Origin: Bacteroidia bacterium
Lineage (GTDB): Bacteria; Bacteroidota; Bacteroidia; SpSt-205
Direction of reading: 5' to 3'
Length of the DNA stretch: 64,000 nucleotides
Assembly: GCA_026414975.1 (NCBI GenBank)
Contig: JAOAHZ010000011.1
Span: forward strand, 1-64,000
Shown here piece after piece: positions 60,170 to 64,000 of this stretch (its first letter is position 1; every line of letters begins with the position of its first letter). Made by a program: the position numbers and the translations under genes. Under the pieces are notes generated by a model. The model saw only the letters and a program-made list of their open reading frames with translations. It was not told the DNA's origin and made no database searches.

Positions 60170-62361
60170 GAAGAGCGACGATGGGGTCTTCCTCTTGCAG
60201 TAGCTCTGGGATGAGACCGAGTAGAGGGGCGGGGAATAGAGCTATCGCCCCCATTCACCGCTTTGTGGCTCACCCGGTGCTTACCTGTGCGTTCATCAAC
60301 GCCCAAGTACTTGACAGGTAGCTCCTGCCCCACGCGCAGGACATCTTGAATCCTATTCACCCGGTACGGAACTATATCTGATATGTGAAGAAACCCCTCT
60401 TTGCCTCGCATGAACTCTACGACAGCCCCAGCTTCTTTGAGCAGCTTGACCTTAGCAGAGTAGACCTGTCCAATCTCGGGCTCCGATATGATTTCACGGA
60501 TGATGCCAGCGGCTTTTTCTAAAGCAGCTTTATCTTGGGCATAAATCACCGCAACCCCACTCTTCTCATCTTGTTCTATAGTAATCGTTGTACCCGTAGT
60601 ACGCTGAATCTCCTGAATGACCTTCCCACCTGTACCTATGACGGCCCCGATGAGATCAAAAGGAATAGGCATACGATAAATGCGGGGAGCATAAGGCGAG
60701 AGCTCCTGACGGGGAGCCGGCAAAGCAGCTGTCATTTTTTCTAAGATGTGAAGGCGGGCTTGACGAGCCTGAAGAAGAGCTTTTTCTAAAACCTCATAAG
60801 GCATGTGCTGGATTTTGATGTCCATTTGGCAAGCCGTAAGACCCTGCGCAGTCCCTGCGACCTTAAAGTCCATATCACCAAGGGCATCTTCATCGCCTAA
60901 TATGTCCGTCAATACTGCATACCGTTCAGCGTCCGACCAAATGAGTCCCATAGCTATTCCAGCGACGGGAGCCTTAATCGGAATCCCAGCATCCATGAGA
61001 GCCAAGCAGCCTGCACATACCGTCGCCATAGAAGAAGAGCCATTAGACTCTAAAATGTCCGAGACTACGCGTATCGTGTAGTCAGCAAATTCACCCTCCG
61101 TGGGGATGACCTGGCGAAGGGCTCGTTCTGCAAGGTAGCTATGGCCTACCTCTCGACGAGAAGGCGCACGCAGCGGCTTCACTTCGCCTGTGGAAAAGGG
61201 GGGAAAGTTATACTGCAGGAGAAACTTTTTAGTGCCCTGCTGGGTAGCATAGTCAATCACCTGTTCATCTTGCTTCGTACCGAGCGTAACGGTGGCAAGG
61301 GCTTGGGTTTCCCCTCGAGTAAATATCGCCGATCCATGCGTACGAGGCAGCACACCGACCTCACACCAGATGGGACGAATCTCATCTGTTCGGCGCCCAT
61401 CTAAGCGAATCCCTTCGTTCAGTATGACCTCCCTCATGATGCGCCGCTTCATCTCACTGAAGTAGGAAGCGGCAAACTTTTGAATCTCGGGTAAAGCCCA
61501 ATCGGGATTCTGGGCAATAAGGGCATCGGCGGCTTCTTGCAAGGCAGCTTCAAAAGCTTCTCGGCGCTCTTGCTTCCGAGAGAAACCTTTGACAATCGCA
61601 TAGAGCCGCTCCCCTAAAAGTTCCTCCAATCGCTGAGCCACCTCGGGAAAGTTAGGCGGCGGCTCAAGAGCCATCTTAGGCTTTCCATATCGAGCCTGTA
61701 TTCGCTCTATGAATCGTACGAGCTGCTTAATGTATTCATGGGCGTGACGCAGAGCTTCTACCAGCACACTCTCCTCAACTTCCCGCATCTCCCCCTCTAC
61801 CATGACGATGGAATCCCAAGTGCCCGATACGACAAGATTGAGTTCAGCCCCCTCTGTGTGGATAGCTGGAGGGTTGAGCAGAAACTGACCCTCCTTTCGT
61901 ATTACTCGGGCGGTTGCAACTACCTGTTCGGTGGGTATAGAAGAAAGCGCCAGAGCCGCAGAAAGTCCCAATCCAGCTAAGACATCAGAGGGATACTCTG
62001 GGTCGTACGATTCCAAGATAGCAATAAGCTGAGTCTCACGCCGCCAGCCCTTAGGGAAAAAGGGCCGTAGAGAACGATCTATGAGGCGAGAGGTAAGAAC
62101 TTCTGCTTCGTTTGGACGACCATCTCGCTTGAAGAACCCCCCGGGTATCCTCCCACTACTGGAGAAGTTCTCCCGATAATCTACCGTAAGGGGCAGGAAA
62201 TCGGACTCTCCAGTTTTTTCGCTTGTGCAAGCTGTGCAGATGACAATCGTACCGCCCTGCTGAATCCATACGGCACCATCGGCCTGTCGAGCAATATGCC
62301 CAAAGTGTAAATATATCGGTTCAGCTCCCTCTATCTCAAAGACCTCAGTTTGTCTGAGCAT
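60166..62361 (-). CDS. pnp: Polyribonucleotide nucleotidyltransferase (PNPase)
   Basis: This 731-residue 3'-5' phosphorolytic exoribonuclease has two RNase PH domains (NFSSSGRIPGGFFKRDGRP in the first; QYNFPPFSTGEVKPLRAPSR and DILGDEDALGDMDFKVAG in the second), a KH domain (IGAVIGTGGKVIQEIQ) and an S1 domain (VYSAKVKLLKEAGAVVEF). It begins 3 nt after rpsO, the classic rpsO-pnp order. The C-terminal tail is Ser/Arg-rich. Confidence 0.97.
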   Translation of the reverse strand: MLRQTEVFEIEGAEPIYLHFGHIARQADGAVWIQQGGTIVICTACTSEKTGESDFLPLTVDYRENFSSSGRIPGGFFKRDGRPNEAEVLTSRLIDRSLRPFFPKGWRRETQLIAILESYDPEYPSDVLAGLGLSAALALSSIPTEQVVATARVIRKEGQFLLNPPAIHTEGAELNLVVSGTWDSIVMVEGEMREVEESVLVEALRHAHEYIKQLVRFIERIQARYGKPKMALEPPPNFPEVAQRLEELLGERLYAIVKGFSRKQERREAFEAALQEAADALIAQNPDWALPEIQKFAASYFSEMKRRIMREVILNEGIRLDGRRTDEIRPIWCEVGVLPRTHGSAIFTRGETQALATVTLGTKQDEQVIDYATQQGTKKFLLQYNFPPFSTGEVKPLRAPSRREVGHSYLAERALRQVIPTEGEFADYTIRVVSDILESNGSSSMATVCAGCLALMDAGIPIKAPVAGIAMGLIWSDAERYAVLTDILGDEDALGDMDFKVAGTAQGLTACQMDIKIQHMPYEVLEKALLQARQARLHILEKMTAALPAPRQELSPYAPRIYRMPIPFDLIGAVIGTGGKVIQEIQRTTGTTITIEQDEKSGVAVIYAQDKAALEKAAGIIREIISEPEIGQVYSAKVKLLKEAGAVVEFMRGKEGFLHISDIVPYRVNRIQDVLRVGQELPVKYLGVDERTGKHRVSHKAVNGGDSSIPRPSTRSHPRATARGRPHRRSS

Positions 62362-62364
62362 AGA

Positions 62365-62640
62365 TTAGCCGCGCAGGTTGAGCTTATCCAAAAGCGCGCG
62401 ATAGCGCTGAATATCCGTCTTCTTGAGATAAGATAACAGTCGCTTGCGCTGCCCAACGAGACGGAGCAGTCCGCGCTGAGTAGAAAAGTCTTTCTTGTGC
62501 TCTCGCAGATGATTAGATATCTCTTGGATTCGGTAGGTCAATAGGGCAATCTGGCTCTCTGGCGACCCGGTATCTTTCGCATCGTGCCGCGGACTATGCT
62601 CGGCAATGATCTGGGCCTTGATCTGCTTATCCCAATACAT
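62365..62640 (-). CDS. rpsO: 30S ribosomal protein S15
   Basis: This 91-residue protein has the S15 features DTGSPESQIALLTYRIQEIS, LREHKKDFSTQRGLL and the RKRLLSYLKKTD helix. It leads the operon rpsO-pnp-epimerase-two DUF4412-like genes. A perfect TACCTTTG ends 4 nt before its ATG. Confidence 0.97.
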   Translation of the reverse strand: MYWDKQIKAQIIAEHSPRHDAKDTGSPESQIALLTYRIQEISNHLREHKKDFSTQRGLLRLVGQRKRLLSYLKKTDIQRYRALLDKLNLRG

Positions 62641-62644
62641 AGGG

Positions 62645-62652
62645 CAAAGGTA
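62645..62652 (-). promoter_or_regulatory. -7 promoter element of rpsO
   Basis: TACCTTTG on the minus strand, 4 nt before ATG 62640; leaderless. Confidence 0.65.
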
Positions 62653-62666
62653 CGAAACAAAATCCG

Positions 62667-62674
62667 CACCTTCG
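62667..62674 (+). promoter_or_regulatory. Weak -7 element (CACCTTCG) of ybaB
   Basis: Two differences from TAnnTTTG, but at the usual 4-nt distance from ATG 62679. Confidence 0.3.
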
Positions 62675-62678
62675 GTGT

Positions 62679-62972
62679 ATGTGGGACTTCTCGAAAGCTC
62701 TACAAAAAATGCAAGAGCTAGCTCAAGAGTTGGAGCAAGTACGAATCGTAGGCAGCTCAGCGGAGGGAGGCGTTAAGATAACCCTCTCGGGTCATCAAGT
62801 CGTTTTGGGTGTTGAAATATCACCTTCCCTTCTCTCCCATAAAGAGGCTCTGGAAAAAGCTATCGTCGAGGCTTTTCAAGATGCCCGAGATAAGCTCCAA
62901 AGACTTATCATAGAAAAACTGGGGGGAGGGGGCTTGCCTCCTTTTCTTCACGGGAACATCGGTTTAGGGTAA
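62679..62972 (+). CDS. YbaB/EbfC-family nucleoid-associated protein
   Basis: This 97-residue protein has the YbaB pattern: an N-terminal amphipathic helix (KALQKMQELAQELEQVRIVG), a central antiparallel sheet (VKITLSGHQVVLGVEISPSLL) and a C-terminal helix (AIVEAFQDARDKLQRLIIEKL). Members bind DNA as dimers. It is often next to dnaX or recR elsewhere, but not here. It is divergent from rpsO with 38 bp between start codons and overlaps the convergent nuclease gene by 9 nt. Confidence 0.88.
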   Translation: MWDFSKALQKMQELAQELEQVRIVGSSAEGGVKITLSGHQVVLGVEISPSLLSHKEALEKAIVEAFQDARDKLQRLIIEKLGGGGLPPFLHGNIGLG

Positions 62973-64000
62973 AAGAAACACGCGATGGGTAATCCCATCG
63001 TCAGAGCGCAGCAGGTACAATCCAACGGGCAGCTCGTACCGACGCTGCTCCCCAGCCCCCAGATGAGCTGTGTCCCAGAGCCGCCCTTGCGTATCATATA
63101 AGGCGACTTTGCATGGGATTCGCGCAAGGAGGACTAACCCTCCATTCTGGATTTCCCAAGTGTATGGAGAGTCCGAGGAAGAGTACATGGAGAGCTCGGT
63201 CGTAAACCGCCTCACAGATAAGGCAAAATCAGCCACCACAGGCAAATGGTCCGACATGACATATAGCGCGTTAATAACACCACTCGGATACCCGGCTGGA
63301 AGAGGTGTAGAGTTGATACTCTGGTTGAATCTCTGACCATCCTGCCCTATGACTCTATGAGTTCCTGGAATATACCGAGCGCGAGCCGTAGAGGTCGTGC
63401 ATTCAGGGGAAAATAAGATAAAATCAAATCGGTCGTTCAACCCGCCTCCTACGCCTCCATCAGCCAGCGAACTGGTTCGTGTGGATTGAGTGTGGAAGAA
63501 TGCATAGGTGGAATTGCCGCTCCACGGACCGGCTGGACCAGGGTCCATCAGAACCTGAGTGAGGGTCTGGTAAGCTGGCTCAGAAGAGCCATAAAGATTA
63601 TGATCACCCATCTCTACAACGAACCGCTGCCGATTGAGGGGTAAATTTTCTATGTACTGCTTTATAGCTGCTGCTGCTTGAGCTCGTGTTTGCTGGTCAG
63701 AAGGAGTATTCCCTGCTTTCAAGTGGCTGACAATCGCTACAAGAAAGAGTGTATCAGTTGTCAGATTAGGCTCCCTGTAGTACAAATGATAAGCCCATAT
63801 GTCGCGGAGTCCACCCTGAGTCGTGATTAGCTCTTGGCCCACCCACTCAAAGCGCCGACTGTCATAAAAAAGGGCACTGACGATATTACTATTGGGGGTG
63901 TTAGCATACACACTACTGCGCCAGTATGTAACGCCCCCCACATTGAGGACTGAATCCAAGATTCGTCTGAGGAGGGCAGGCGAAGGACCTATCTCATTCA
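62964..64000 (-). CDS. Secreted endonuclease/exonuclease/phosphatase-family protein, 3' part
   Basis: The frame stays open to the window edge (345 codons visible, N-terminus missing). The fold is of the DNase I-like EEP family: VAIVSHLKAG, EMGDHNLYG, DRFDFILFS and the catalytic MSDHLPVVADF. A C-terminal segment of about 70 residues (VALYDTQGRLW, ELPVGLYLLRSDDG) resembles a T9SS sorting domain, so the protein is probably secreted. Whether it acts on nucleic acid or on phospholipid-like substrates cannot be told. Confidence 0.8.
   Translation of the reverse strand, partial: NEIGPSPALLRRILDSVLNVGGVTYWRSSVYANTPNSNIVSALFYDSRRFEWVGQELITTQGGLRDIWAYHLYYREPNLTTDTLFLVAIVSHLKAGNTPSDQQTRAQAAAAIKQYIENLPLNRQRFVVEMGDHNLYGSSEPAYQTLTQVLMDPGPAGPWSGNSTYAFFHTQSTRTSSLADGGVGGGLNDRFDFILFSPECTTSTARARYIPGTHRVIGQDGQRFNQSINSTPLPAGYPSGVINALYVMSDHLPVVADFALSVRRFTTELSMYSSSDSPYTWEIQNGGLVLLARIPCKVALYDTQGRLWDTAHLGAGEQRRYELPVGLYLLRSDDGITHRVFLLP

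Overview
The window reads as chromosomal DNA of a Bacteroidota bacterium; no order or genus can be assigned from the sequence alone. The evidence is: a PorX-type regulator of the type IX secretion system (T9SS), two secreted proteins ending in T9SS-type sorting domains and a third probable one cut by the window edge, TonB-dependent outer-membrane receptors, signal peptides that mostly end just before Gln, a MurE with the meso-DAP motif DNPR, and promoters of the Bacteroidota type (-7 element TAnnTTTG). Genes are packed tightly, with many 4-nt ATGA/GTGA overlaps and three convergent pairs that overlap at their 3' ends. I saw no rRNA, tRNA, CRISPR array, prophage or insertion sequence.

Layout. 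1-4.0 kb: 5' part of a large secreted protein, porX, and a divergent GAF/PP2C phosphatase. 4.0-4.9 kb: gap without a convincing gene. 4.9-12.2 kb: leftward signalling operon (propeller histidine kinase, receiver, receiver-PP2C phosphatase) ending in recJ. 12.2-14.9 kb: recN and two thioredoxin-fold proteins. 15-18.8 kb: nitrilase-family protein, amine oxidase, rpsP, rimM. 18.9-27.98 kb, all leftward: TonB receptor, a strange basic repeat protein, mpl plus radical SAM protein, sufS, and a small operon ending in sdaAB. 28-39.6 kb: dcw cell-wall cluster (mraZ-rsmH-ftsL-ftsI-murE-mraY-murD) continuing into a CHAD-like protein and a large TPR protein. 39.7-43.4 kb: two-domain beta-oxidation enzyme, esterase-like protein, membrane-anchored protein. 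43.8-52.6 kb: mutY, secreted M43-like protease, recG, large Gly-rich/PKD secreted protein. 52.7-57.6 kb: YtkA-like lipoprotein, frameshifted FkbM methyltransferase, ruvC, TonB receptor. 57.9-62.6 kb: leftward operon rpsO-pnp-epimerase-two DUF4412-like paralogues. 62.7-64 kb: ybaB and the 3' part of a secreted nuclease-like protein.

The most interesting observations are: (1) a MraY with an apparent PDZ domain inserted in the extracytoplasmic loop that normally holds the periplasmic beta-hairpin; (2) a secreted, very basic protein built of about 16 degenerate 15-18-residue repeats, the last of which carry regularly spaced Cys; (3) -7 promoter elements lying a fixed 4-7 nt before about 16 start codons, which implies leaderless mRNAs and fixes several start sites; (4) 10-bp-periodic TGGGN-like repeats before mraZ, the form of a MraZ operator, shared with a divergent operon; (5) an 8-bp tandem duplication that breaks an FkbM methyltransferase gene; (6) two related 35-nt palindromes with covarying inner stems.
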